DNA of 7,617 bases, taken from positions 1 through 7,617 of the forward strand of contig DAOWJR010000026.1 in the NCBI GenBank assembly GCA_030640275.1, read 5' to 3'. A program made the position numbers and the translations under genes. How positions within the stretch are numbered: position 1 is the stretch's first letter; each line of letters opens with the position of its first letter. The stretch comes from Actinomycetes bacterium (GTDB lineage: Bacteria; Actinomycetota; Humimicrobiia; JAHJRV01). Of the stretch, positions 1 through 7,218 are shown in pieces. Under the pieces are notes generated by a model that was not told the DNA's origin, made no database searches, and worked only from the letters and a program-made list of their open reading frames with translations.

Positions 1-709
1 TTTCAGGGGTGAGACAGGTATTTATATATTTGAGTTAGCAAAGAAATTCAGACCAAAAGAAGGTCAATTTCTTCCAGATGAACCTTTATATTTGGGAGTA
101 GCAGCGTGTGGTTTAATAAAACAACCTTATTGGTTAGAAAAAGCTGAAGAAGTAGATTTTTATTTAATAAAAGGATTATTGGAAAGGATATATGAATCAC
201 TCTATATTAAGGATTTGAAATTCTTACCACTTACTCATCCAAGCTTTCATCCTGGGAAGAGTGCAAAGATATTAATTGGTAATAAAGAGTTAGGAATACT
301 GGGTCAAATTCATCCAGAAGTTCAAAATAATTTTCATTTAGATAAACCTGTATATATAATGGAACTAAATTGTAATATTTTGATAGAAGAAAGTAAGAAA
401 TTTATGTACTTTAAGGAGATTATAAAGCATCCTAAAAGTGTGATTGATTTAGCCATTGTAGTTGATGAGCAAGTTAGTTGGTCTCAAATATCGGATATAG
501 TAAAAGAGGAAGGTGAGAAAAAACTTGAGGAATTAAGATTATTTGATATATATAGAGGCGAGCAGATAGAAAAAGGGAAGAAGAGCATGGCATTTAACCT
601 ATCTTTCAGGGATCCAAAAGGTTCATTAACTGATAGAGAGGTAAATATAATTACAAATAGAATTACAAAAGCTTTAAAAGAAAAAATAAGCGCAAAAATA
701 AGAGAATAA
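1..709 (+). CDS. pheT: Phenylalanyl-tRNA synthetase beta subunit, C-terminal part (5' end outside window)
   Basis: Cytoplasmic alpha2beta2 enzyme that charges tRNA-Phe with phenylalanine; the beta chain binds and edits the tRNA. The reading frame is open from base 2, so the gene continues to the left; about 235 C-terminal residues of a protein usually near 800 are present. The piece begins in the catalytic-like core (IYIFELAKKF, then LPDEPLYLGVAACG), continues through HPGKSAKI and LGQIHPEV, which match the PheT HPGRSA and LGELHPEV signatures, and ends in the FDX-ACB anticodon-binding domain from about base 410 (FKEIIKHP, LAIVVDE, LFDIYRGEQI, GKKSMAFNLSFRD, LTDREVN). Where many PheT proteins have Arg-Asp before the LA(I/L)VVDE strand, this one reads Ile-Asp. 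An internal TTG at 92 could be mistaken for a start but lies inside the conserved core. argF follows after 21 bases. Identification is secure; only the length is unknown. Confidence 0.95.
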   Translation, partial: FRGETGIYIFELAKKFRPKEGQFLPDEPLYLGVAACGLIKQPYWLEKAEEVDFYLIKGLLERIYESLYIKDLKFLPLTHPSFHPGKSAKILIGNKELGILGQIHPEVQNNFHLDKPVYIMELNCNILIEESKKFMYFKEIIKHPKSVIDLAIVVDEQVSWSQISDIVKEEGEKKLEELRLFDIYRGEQIEKGKKSMAFNLSFRDPKGSLTDREVNIITNRITKALKEKISAKIRE

Positions 710-730
710 AAAATCATTAAAGGGAGAGAA

Positions 731-1657
731 ATGTTAAAGAAGGGTAAAGACTTTCTTACTTTACTTGATATCGATAGTGAAGAATTAGGTAAAATATTGT
801 ATTTAACTGAGAAAGCGAAGAAGAAAGATATATCTCAATATAAGAATATTCTTTCTGAAAAAAATATTGGAATGATTTTTGAGAAACCATCTACTAGAAC
901 CAGAGTTTCTTTCGAAGTAGCAATCAATGAATTGGGCGGAAAACCACTATATCTTAGTTCAAGAGATTTACAACTTAAAAGAGGAGAAACTATATCTGAT
1001 ACAGCAAAAACTCTTTCAAGGTATCTGGATGGGATTGTTATAAGAGCATATTCTCACTTAGATGTTAAAGAATTAGCAGATAATGCTTCTATTCCAGTTA
1101 TAAATGCACTAACAGATATGTATCATCCATGCCAAGCCCTTGCTGACCTATTTACTATAAAGGAGAAGAAGAGAGAAATCAAAAATGTGAAAATTGGTTA
1201 TCTGGGAGATGGTAATAATGTTTGTCATTCTTTAATGATTGGTGCAGTAATGTCTGGAGCTGATATTATTATTGCATGCCCTCATGGATATGAACCAGAA
1301 ACAGATATCTATGAAGCTTCAAGAGAAATTGCTGATAATAATGAATGCAAAATAACTATAACTCATGATCCAAGAATTGCAGCATTAGATAGTGATGTAA
1401 TATATACGGATGTATGGGTAAGTATGGGTCAGGAAGAGAGCAGAGAAGAAAAAGAAGGAGCATTTTCATCATTTCAAGTAAATCAAAATCTAATGTCTAT
1501 TGCCAAAAATGATGCTATTTTTATGCACTGCCTACCTGCTCACAGGGGAGAAGAGGTTATATCTGAGGTCATTGATGGTGAAAGTTCAGTTGTTTTTGAT
1601 CAAGCAGAAAATAGACTTCATACTCAAATAGCTCTTCTTATCTACATGTGGTCATAA
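731..1657 (+). CDS. argF: Ornithine carbamoyltransferase
   Basis: Cytoplasmic enzyme that joins carbamoyl phosphate and L-ornithine to give citrulline in arginine biosynthesis (or the reverse in arginine catabolism). The 308 residues are the normal family length. The carbamoyl-phosphate loop STRTR is at residues 54-58, with R105 and HPCQ at 132-135. The ornithine-side DVWVSMG is at 227-233 and HCLPAHRG, with the catalytic Cys, at 266-273; RLHTQ is at 295-299. The SMG loop together with HCLPAHR favours an ornithine enzyme over aspartate, putrescine or N-acetylornithine carbamoyltransferases. The ATG is preceded by AGGGAGAG (721-728), slightly close but usable. It lies 21 bases after pheT on the same strand with no terminator between, so co-transcription is likely. 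No other arginine gene is in the window, so the anabolic role is inferred from family. The symbol could equally be arcB if it works catabolically. Confidence 0.95.
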   Translation: MLKKGKDFLTLLDIDSEELGKILYLTEKAKKKDISQYKNILSEKNIGMIFEKPSTRTRVSFEVAINELGGKPLYLSSRDLQLKRGETISDTAKTLSRYLDGIVIRAYSHLDVKELADNASIPVINALTDMYHPCQALADLFTIKEKKREIKNVKIGYLGDGNNVCHSLMIGAVMSGADIIIACPHGYEPETDIYEASREIADNNECKITITHDPRIAALDSDVIYTDVWVSMGQEESREEKEGAFSSFQVNQNLMSIAKNDAIFMHCLPAHRGEEVISEVIDGESSVVFDQAENRLHTQIALLIYMWS

Positions 1658-1707
1658 ACTTCAAGACAAAGAATCTCATTTAGAATTCTCAGGAGGGCAC
1701 TTTAAGC
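1658..1707. other. Convergent gap between argF and the PBP gene
   Basis: Two genes end towards each other across 50 bases. The only dyad I see is a weak 5-bp AGAAT/ATTCT pair (about 1670-1689) without a GC-rich stem or clear U-tract, so no intrinsic terminator is called for either direction. The gap also carries AGGAGGG at 1691-1697, a strong Shine-Dalgarno-like string on the + strand with no start codon at a suitable distance; the first ATG (1730) opens only seven codons. Confidence 0.5.
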
Positions 1708-4527
1708 TTATTCCTGGACATAAATAATAATGGTTGAGTTGTATTCAACATAAGTCGATGGATCAGGTTCTTGTGCATATACAACAATTGGGTCAACAGG
1801 TTCAGTAGAAGTACCATATTGGATATCTACATCAAATCCTTGTTTCTCAAGTTCAATCTTGGCTTTATTTTCTTTTAACCCTATCACATTTGGAACTTCA
1901 ACACCCATACTGACTTCTAAATATATCTCACTTTCATAATTAACCCATTGCGCAGGTTCTGGAGATTGGTTGATAACATTTCCAATTATTTCTTTACTTA
2001 AAATCTCATTTATTACTATATTTAAAAATCCTGTTTCTTGCAGAATAATTTTTGCATCTTCAATATTTTCACCAATTACATCTGGAACTTGTCCTTGGTT
2101 AGGATTTGGACCTTGACTGACTATTATATTGATCTCCTGTCCCAATTTAATCACTTCTCCTGGATTTGGTGTTTGACTGAAAACAATTGTACTTTCTACT
2201 TCATTGTTATATTCATAAATAGAAATTATGTTTGTAAAACCTAAAGCTTGAAGTTTTTCTAAAGCTTCTAATTCTGATAGACCAATAACATCTGGTATCA
2301 TTATCTCTTCTGGACCCTTGCTTATAAAAATCATAACTTTTGGTATCTCACCATTGACAGAAACCGCCAATTCATTTTGTGCTGGTTCGTGTCTGTAGAC
2401 TTTTCCTTTTGGATAATCTGAATTGAATTCTTCAATTATCTCAATATTTGTTAGATTTAAAGACTCTAAAATTTTTATTGCATCATCTTTACTTAAACCT
2501 ATAAGATTAGGCATAGTAATTTTATTATGTTTATCACAATAGGTTTTTGGCTCAGATCCTTCTACAAACATTGATAATTGTCTCTCAATTTCAGGGCAAA
2601 ATGGTCCAGGTAGTAATCCAGAACTACTACAAACTTCTATTTCAACAAGTCCCTTTTCTGGTTTTGGAAAATCAGACACTGGCACATCTTTTAATGCTTC
2701 AGTCATAAATATTCTCCATATTTCAGCTGGGAAAGTTCCACCTACTACAATTGTATCCCTTATTCTACTCATTGGTTTAGTTTCTTCTGGATAACCTATC
2801 CAAACAGATGCAGTAAGCTCGGGGGTATAACCGACAAACCAAGCATCAGTATATTCTTGAGTCGTCCCCGTCTTTCCAGCAGCTGGTCTACCGATATCTG
2901 CTCTTTTTCCAGTTCCACTTGTAATAACTCTTTTTAGAATTTCAGTTACAAAATGGGCTGTAGAATCTCTTATAGGTCTTGTAGTTTCTTCATGCTGTTC
3001 TTCAATAATATTTCCCTTAGAATCAGTAACTTTGAGAATTGTAAGTGGTTTGTGATGTGTTCCATTATTAGCTAAAGTAGAAAAAGAACTTGCCATATCA
3101 AGTGGAGAAACTCCACCTATACCACCTAAACCTATTGCTGGATTTGACTCAAGAGGGGTTTCAATTCCCATATCCATTGCAGTTCTTGCCACATTATCAG
3201 GTCCAACCTCTATGGTTAATTGAGCATAAACAACATTTACAGAATGAATAGTCGCATCAACTATACTCATTTTTTCTCCATATTTTGCACCTCCATAGTT
3301 ATCAACATTCCAATCAGGTCCACCTGGATTCTCCATTATAATAGGACCATTTGGATTAAAAGTTCTACTTGGAGATATATTCTGTTCTACTGCAGTAGTT
3401 AAAACAAATGGTTTAAAAGTAGATCCCGGCTGTCTTTTTCCATGCACAGCAATATTAAATTTGTTTTTTGAAAAATCTTTTCCACCGACCATTGCTTTTA
3501 TATAACCAGTTTTTGGATCAATCGCTACTAATGCAGCAGATGGGTCATTAGGTTCAAATAGAACTTTATTTATAGCTTCTTCTGCAGCTCTTTGCATATC
3601 CAAATCCAAGGTCGTATGAATCTCAAATCCACCCTTAAAAATTTGTTCATACGTATATTTATCCATTAAATATTCTTTTACATATTCGACAAAATAAGGC
3701 GCTTCTATGGAAGTTTTTACTACTGGATTTAGTTCGATAGCAGAAGCCTTTGCATCTAACATTTGCTGGTAGGTTATATAGTCCTGGTCATACATCAATT
3801 GTAAAACAATGTTTCTTTTTTCTTTTGCTGTCTCAATATTTCCAAAGGGAGAGCTCAAATTTGGTGAATTTATAAGACCAGCAAGCATTGCACATTCCTG
3901 TAAATTTAAATCTTTTGCATTTTTACCAAAATATGTTTTAGTTGCGACTTCAACACCATAAGCATCATGTCCGAAATATATGGTATTAAGATACATCTCC
4001 AGTATTTTATCTTTAGTAAAATGCTTTTCTAATTGATAAGCTATGGTAGCCTCTTTTATTTTTCTATCCAATTGTCTTTCTTGAGAGAAATAGACATTTT
4101 TAGTATATTGTTGAGTTATAGTACTTCCACCTTCAACAATAGCCCCATGTCTAATATTTGCCCATAATGCTCTGAGAATTGATCTTAAATCTATCCCTTT
4201 GTGCTGATAAAATCTTTTATCCTCTATTGATATAACAGCATTTCTAAGATTTACTGGCATATCTTTAAATTGTATTAGTTCTCTATTTTCCTCAGCATAC
4301 AATGTTGTAATAAGTCTATTGTTTATGTCGTAAATCTTTGATGTCTGAGCAGGAACAGATGGTTGTAAGTCTTCATATTTTGGTAAGTCGGTCATGCAAC
4401 CAGCAATTATAATTATACTGGCGATTAGAGAAACAAATAGAAGTAATAATGCTGTAATACTAAGAGTTTTAAGAAAATTTGCAATTTTTCTTCTTCTATT
4501 TACAACTTTCTTTCTATGTTTTGTCAT
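1708..4527 (-). CDS. Class A penicillin-binding protein (PBP1A type) with four PASTA domains
   Basis: Bifunctional cell-wall synthase: it polymerises lipid II into glycan strands and cross-links the stem peptides outside the membrane. The 939 residues show a basic cytoplasmic head (1-20), one membrane helix (about 21-43) and a GT51 glycosyltransferase with EDKRFYQHKG at 102-111 (E102 the likely catalytic Glu), GGSTITQQ at 133-140 and KDKILEMYLN at 172-181. The transpeptidase has S369-T-F-K372 (nucleophile Ser), S429-V-N431 and K552-T-G554, so both activities look intact. A Cys-rich linker (C633, C644, C664, H667) leads to four PASTA repeats at about 671-738, 743-806, 811-874 and 876-938, each opening with a (V/M/I)P(D/N)(V/L)IG-like motif. 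PASTA units are known to bind peptidoglycan or beta-lactams in some proteins. The membrane helix ends in I-A-G-C (41-44), which resembles a lipobox. AAAGGATG lies just before the ATG at good spacing. It is divergent from tyrS. Names used for relatives are ponA, mrcA and pbp1A; orthology is not resolved here. Confidence 0.95.
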   Translation of the reverse strand: MTKHRKKVVNRRRKIANFLKTLSITALLLLFVSLIASIIIIAGCMTDLPKYEDLQPSVPAQTSKIYDINNRLITTLYAEENRELIQFKDMPVNLRNAVISIEDKRFYQHKGIDLRSILRALWANIRHGAIVEGGSTITQQYTKNVYFSQERQLDRKIKEATIAYQLEKHFTKDKILEMYLNTIYFGHDAYGVEVATKTYFGKNAKDLNLQECAMLAGLINSPNLSSPFGNIETAKEKRNIVLQLMYDQDYITYQQMLDAKASAIELNPVVKTSIEAPYFVEYVKEYLMDKYTYEQIFKGGFEIHTTLDLDMQRAAEEAINKVLFEPNDPSAALVAIDPKTGYIKAMVGGKDFSKNKFNIAVHGKRQPGSTFKPFVLTTAVEQNISPSRTFNPNGPIIMENPGGPDWNVDNYGGAKYGEKMSIVDATIHSVNVVYAQLTIEVGPDNVARTAMDMGIETPLESNPAIGLGGIGGVSPLDMASSFSTLANNGTHHKPLTILKVTDSKGNIIEEQHEETTRPIRDSTAHFVTEILKRVITSGTGKRADIGRPAAGKTGTTQEYTDAWFVGYTPELTASVWIGYPEETKPMSRIRDTIVVGGTFPAEIWRIFMTEALKDVPVSDFPKPEKGLVEIEVCSSSGLLPGPFCPEIERQLSMFVEGSEPKTYCDKHNKITMPNLIGLSKDDAIKILESLNLTNIEIIEEFNSDYPKGKVYRHEPAQNELAVSVNGEIPKVMIFISKGPEEIMIPDVIGLSELEALEKLQALGFTNIISIYEYNNEVESTIVFSQTPNPGEVIKLGQEINIIVSQGPNPNQGQVPDVIGENIEDAKIILQETGFLNIVINEILSKEIIGNVINQSPEPAQWVNYESEIYLEVSMGVEVPNVIGLKENKAKIELEKQGFDVDIQYGTSTEPVDPIVVYAQEPDPSTYVEYNSTIIIYVQE
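1711..2520 (-). repeat. Array of four PASTA domains within the PBP
   Basis: Four tandem, diverged units of about 64-68 residues make up the last 270 residues of the PBP. They start at about residues 671, 743, 811 and 876 with TMPNLIGLS, MIPDVIGLS, QVPDVIGEN and EVPNVIGLK. Each has an alpha-helical stretch after the opener and a beta strand ending near ISKG, VSQG, VSMG or the C-terminus. The units are too diverged in DNA to look like a recent duplication. Confidence 0.85.
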
Positions 4528-4533
4528 TTTTTC

Positions 4534-4541
4534 ATCCTTTT
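4534..4541 (-). promoter_or_regulatory. Ribosome binding site of the PBP gene
   Basis: On the - strand AAAGGATG lies a few bases upstream of the ATG at 4527, with the GGA core about 7 bases from it. It supports this ATG as the start, in agreement with a basic N-terminal head before the membrane helix. Confidence 0.6.
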
Positions 4542-4546
4542 GTTAT

Positions 4547-4555
4547 ATTATATCA
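4547..4555 (-). promoter_or_regulatory. Candidate extended -10 promoter for the PBP gene
   Basis: Read on the - strand, this is TGA followed by a perfect TATAAT, an extended -10 arrangement. No -35 box is recognisable. Transcription would start near 4540, right at the edge of the AAAGGATG ribosome site and about 13 bases before the ATG, so the leader would be very short. The low G+C makes a chance match possible. Confidence 0.3.
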
Positions 4556-4664
4556 GCATCAAGCTTGTTTAGAATTTACATTTTGCTTTAAATATAATAT
4601 ATTTATAAAAATTTTTCTAAAAATGAGTAAATATGGCATTTAAGAAATAATTTTATAATTTATT

Positions 4665-4688
4665 TACAAGAGATTTCACTCTCTTTTA
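4665..4688. repeat. Short inverted repeat in the PBP-tyrS intergenic region
   Basis: AAGAGA (4668-4673) and TCTCTT (4680-4685) are exact reverse complements around a 6-base centre. Two further outer pairs form past one mismatch, giving 8 of 9 matching positions. The symmetry could be an operator for either divergent gene or a weak hairpin. With only two G-C pairs in the core stem it is not a convincing terminator, and chance is possible. Confidence 0.3.
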
Positions 4689-4893
4689 TACATGAAATTC
4701 TTGATTAACCTTTTTTATATTAAATTGTGTTAATTTTTATGGAATTTCAATATTAATTCTTTATAATATTTCCTATTAGACGAAAAATATCACTTTTTTG
4801 TTCATTTTTATATATAATGAAGTAATTATTTTATTTCCAGCTAAGAAATTTTAATTCTAACTAAGGATAATTCCAGGAATAAGGGGATTCTTA

Positions 4894-6150
4894 ATGACAG
4901 ATAATATTTTAAAAAAAGAGATAGAGAAACAGTTTAATATTATAATAGATAAGTCTGTTGATGTAATTACAAAAGAAGAACTGAAAGAAAAACTCCGCAT
5001 ATCAATAAATAAAAGCAAACCTTTAAGAGTCAAATTGGGAATTGATTTAACAGCTCCAGATATTCATTTAGGGCATACTGTTGTTCTAAATAAACTAAGG
5101 CAATTTCAAGATTTAGGTCACATTGCATTATTAATTCTTGGTGATTACACAACAAGGATAGGGGACCCAAGTGGAAGAACAAAAGTGAGACCTAAACTTC
5201 CTGTTGAGGAAATTGAAAGAAATGCTGAAACATTCCGTGAGCAGGCTTTTAGAATATTGGATATCAAAAAAACTAAATTGGTAAATAATAGTAAATGGCT
5301 TGAACCAATGAAGTTAGAAGATATAATAAATATAACCTCAAGATATACTTTAGCTCAACTGTTAGAAAGGGAAGATTTTTCTAATAGGTTTAAAAATAAT
5401 TTACCCTTAAGCATAATGGAACTACTATACCCATTGATGCAGGCATATGATTCAGTTGCAATAGAAGCTGATATTGAATTAGGGGGAACAGACCAGACCT
5501 TCAATTTATTAATTGGAAGGGATATACAGAGGGAATTTAATCAGGAACCACAGGTTGTTATAACATATCCTTTATTGGTAGGAATGGATGGGATTGAAAA
5601 AATGAGTAAGAGTCTGGGTAATTATATTGGAATTACAGAGGAAAAAGATATTATGTTTGCTAAAATTATGTCAATTTCAGATGATATAATGTTTGATTAT
5701 TTCAAATTAGTTTCAACTTTTAATATTAGTGAGATAAAAAAGATGGAAGAAGAAGTGAATGAAAGAAAGGTAAACCCCAGTAATGTTAAAAGAAAGTTGG
5801 CAAAAGATATAGTTGAAATTTATCATGGAAAAGGTTCGGGACAGGAAGCTGAAAAAATTTTTAATTTAAAATTCAAATCTGACTTTTTCGACAAAGAAAT
5901 GATAGCTAAAATTTCTCGACCTTTTAATTTAAAAACAAGATTATTTAAAAATGAAAAAATCTGGTTAATAAAATTAATTCGAGAAGTTGGTTTTGCAAAA
6001 ACAAATGGTGAAGCGAGGAGGTTAGTCCAACAAAGCGGTATTAGATTGGATGGTGAGATTCTCTCTGATACAGATTTAGAATTTAGCATTGACGAAATAA
6101 AAGGTAAAATATTGCAGCGCGGAAAAAGGGAATATATTATATTTATTTAA
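4894..6150 (+). CDS. tyrS: Tyrosyl-tRNA synthetase (KMSKS/TyrZ type)
   Basis: Cytoplasmic class I synthetase that activates tyrosine with ATP and charges tRNA-Tyr. The 418 residues are the full family length. The Rossmann catalytic domain carries HLGH (58-61, the HIGH box), GDPSGR (90-95), GGTDQTFNLLIGRD (197-210) and a canonical KMSKS loop (236-240). An S4 RNA-binding domain covers about residues 355-410 (LIREVGFAKTNGEARRLVQQ region). HLGH combined with KMSKS marks the TyrZ-like subfamily (TyrS type 2); the B. subtilis TyrS type has HVGH and KFGKT. The ATG follows AAGGGGA (4881-4887) with a 6-base spacer, which fixes the start. It is transcribed away from the PBP gene; pit follows after 63 bases and may be partly co-transcribed. 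No T-box leader is visible upstream, so regulation by uncharged tRNA through that mechanism is not supported. Confidence 0.96.
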   Translation: MTDNILKKEIEKQFNIIIDKSVDVITKEELKEKLRISINKSKPLRVKLGIDLTAPDIHLGHTVVLNKLRQFQDLGHIALLILGDYTTRIGDPSGRTKVRPKLPVEEIERNAETFREQAFRILDIKKTKLVNNSKWLEPMKLEDIINITSRYTLAQLLEREDFSNRFKNNLPLSIMELLYPLMQAYDSVAIEADIELGGTDQTFNLLIGRDIQREFNQEPQVVITYPLLVGMDGIEKMSKSLGNYIGITEEKDIMFAKIMSISDDIMFDYFKLVSTFNISEIKKMEEEVNERKVNPSNVKRKLAKDIVEIYHGKGSGQEAEKIFNLKFKSDFFDKEMIAKISRPFNLKTRLFKNEKIWLIKLIREVGFAKTNGEARRLVQQSGIRLDGEILSDTDLEFSIDEIKGKILQRGKREYIIFI

Positions 6151-6159
6151 AATAAGTAA

Positions 6160-6189
6160 TTGAAGAGAATTAAATATAATTTTTATAAT
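6160..6189 (+). promoter_or_regulatory. Candidate sigma-70-type promoter for pit
   Basis: TTGAAG (6160-6165, 4 of 6 consensus bases) and a perfect TATAAT (6184-6189) are separated by 18 bases. Transcription would start near 6196, leaving about 18 bases before the ATG at 6214 but only about 6 before the TTG at 6202, which favours the ATG. An AT-rich background lowers the weight of the match. Confidence 0.4.
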
Positions 6190-6213
6190 TAGCTTTTAAG
6201 ATTGGATAAATTT

Positions 6214-7200
6214 ATGGATCAAAATCTATTATACGTATTAATAACATTAGCAATAATATTTGACTTATCAAATGGTATTATTAATAGTAGTAATCTGGTT
6301 GCAACGATGATATCATCAAGAGCAATGAGTCCTAAAAGTGCTCTATTTTTGGCTTCAATTGCTAATTTTGTTGCACCATTTATTTTTGGAGTATCTGTTG
6401 CAAAGACTATTGGAGAAGATATTGTTGATCCTAAAACTATTACTTTAAAGATAATATTAGCTGCATTGCTTGGAGCAACTATTTGGAATTTAATAACATG
6501 GTATTTTGGAATTCCATCAAGTTCATCACATGCTTTAGTGGGAGGTTTTTTAGGCTCTGTGATAATTAAATATGGATTTGATATGATCAAAACAGAAGGT
6601 ATTATAAAAATTTTAATTTTCCTGATGATTTCACCAATTTTAGGCTTGATCTTTGGTTATCTTTTCATGAGAATTATACTCCTTTTATCAAAGGGGGCAT
6701 CTCCCAAGATAAACATATTCTTTAAAAAAATTCAAATAGTAACAACAACCGCATTATCTCTAAGTCATGGAACTAATGATGCGCAAAAAACAATGGGAAT
6801 TATTACAATGGCTTTAGTTACAGCAAAGCAACTAAAGGAATTTATTGTACCAGGATGGGTAATATTTATCTCAGCTTTAGCTATTTCACTGGGAACTTTC
6901 TTTGGAGGTTGGAAATTAATAAAAACTTTAGGAGGTAAATTCTATAAAATTAGACCAGTACATAGCTTTGCTGCTCAATTAAGCTCATCTTTTATAATTT
7001 TAGGGGCAGCTTTATTAGGAGGACCTGTTAGCACTACCCATGTTGTAAGTTCATCTATATTAGGCGTAGGCTCTGCGGAAAGATTATCAAAAGTTAGGTG
7101 GGGTGTTGTAAAAAATATTGCAATGGCATGGATAATTACAATTCCCTTTTCATCTTTAATTGCTGCAGGTTTATATTATATAATTAATAATTATCTGTAA
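6214..7200 (+). CDS. pit: PiT-family inorganic phosphate transporter with altered first signature
   Basis: Polytopic inner-membrane permease of the PiT (SLC20-like) family, which moves phosphate with a cation. From the ATG at 6214 it has 328 residues; an upstream in-frame TTG at 6202 would add four (the residue numbers here count from that TTG). Neither start has a strong ribosome site; the ATG fits the promoter and the usual short N-terminus. The fold has two inverted repeats, and the second is fully typical: SHGTNDAQKTMGI (188-200, D193) and GGPVSTTHVVSSS (273-285). In the first, GIPSSSSHALVGG (103-115) and E72 are normal, but the family motif usually close to NGFNDSAN reads NGIINSSN (24-31), with Asn28 in place of the conserved Asp. 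Phosphate is the likeliest substrate because a DUF47 gene follows after 18 bases, the classic PiT partner. Some family members carry sulfate, and reduced or altered transport is possible here. Confidence 0.9.
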   Translation: MDQNLLYVLITLAIIFDLSNGIINSSNLVATMISSRAMSPKSALFLASIANFVAPFIFGVSVAKTIGEDIVDPKTITLKIILAALLGATIWNLITWYFGIPSSSSHALVGGFLGSVIIKYGFDMIKTEGIIKILIFLMISPILGLIFGYLFMRIILLLSKGASPKINIFFKKIQIVTTTALSLSHGTNDAQKTMGIITMALVTAKQLKEFIVPGWVIFISALAISLGTFFGGWKLIKTLGGKFYKIRPVHSFAAQLSSSFIILGAALLGGPVSTTHVVSSSILGVGSAERLSKVRWGVVKNIAMAWIITIPFSSLIAAGLYYIINNYL

Positions 7201-7202
7201 AA

Positions 7203-7210
7203 AGAAGGAG
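7203..7210 (+). promoter_or_regulatory. Ribosome binding site deciding the GTG start of the DUF47 gene
   Basis: AGAAGGAG is a strong Shine-Dalgarno site ending 8 bases before the GTG at 7219. No ATG lies nearby in frame, so this site sets the start of the DUF47 gene. It begins just after the pit stop codon, as expected for translation from one pit-DUF47 message. Confidence 0.8.
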
Positions 7211-7218
7211 TAAATAAA

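Larger units (their letters stand above)
4528..4893. other. AT-rich divergent intergenic region between the PBP gene and tyrS
   Basis: These 366 bases contain no credible open reading frame and no RNA gene that I recognise. Several perfect TATAAT strings occur on the + strand (4654-4659, 4762-4767, 4813-4818), but none has a good -35 box at 16-18 bases, and in DNA this AT-rich they are weak evidence. The 4813 copy would give tyrS a leader of about 70 bases. There is no T-box signature (no AGGGTGG-type anti-antiterminator sequence), although tyrS genes of many Bacillota have one. A short dyad sits at 4665-4688. A second, looser one (ATTAAC at 4704-4709 and GTTAAT at 4729-4734, 19 bases apart) is probably chance. 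Confidence 0.6.

Noticed and set aside
92..94. TTG as a start codon for a separate 205-residue protein
   Set aside because: The frame is open to the left edge and the residues before it already match PheT, so this is an internal Leu codon of pheT.
484..717. Small - strand reading frame opposite pheT
   Set aside because: It lies wholly over the conserved FDX-ACB region of pheT in another frame and has no family resemblance.
1670..1689. Bidirectional terminator between argF and the PBP gene
   Set aside because: The stem is only 5 bp (AGAAT/ATTCT) with one G-C pair and no proper U-tract.
2038..2244. Small + strand reading frame opposite the PBP gene (similar ones at 3220-3402 and 4394-4591)
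   Set aside because: All are antisense shadows of a clearly coding gene, rich in Ile, Asn, Phe and Tyr from the AT-rich complement, without good ribosome sites.
4528..4893. T-box riboswitch upstream of tyrS
   Set aside because: No AGGGTGG-type T-box sequence, no specifier stem and no terminator hairpin before the tyrS ribosome site are visible.
5823..6089. Small - strand reading frame opposite tyrS (and another at 6219-6590 opposite pit)
   Set aside because: They are antisense shadows over conserved domains (the S4 region of TyrS, the first repeat of PiT) with no recognisable protein features of their own.
6175..6187. Hairpin TATAA/TTATA as a tyrS terminator
   Set aside because: All A-T, 5 bp with a 3-base loop; it overlaps the likely pit -10 region and is expected by chance at this base composition.
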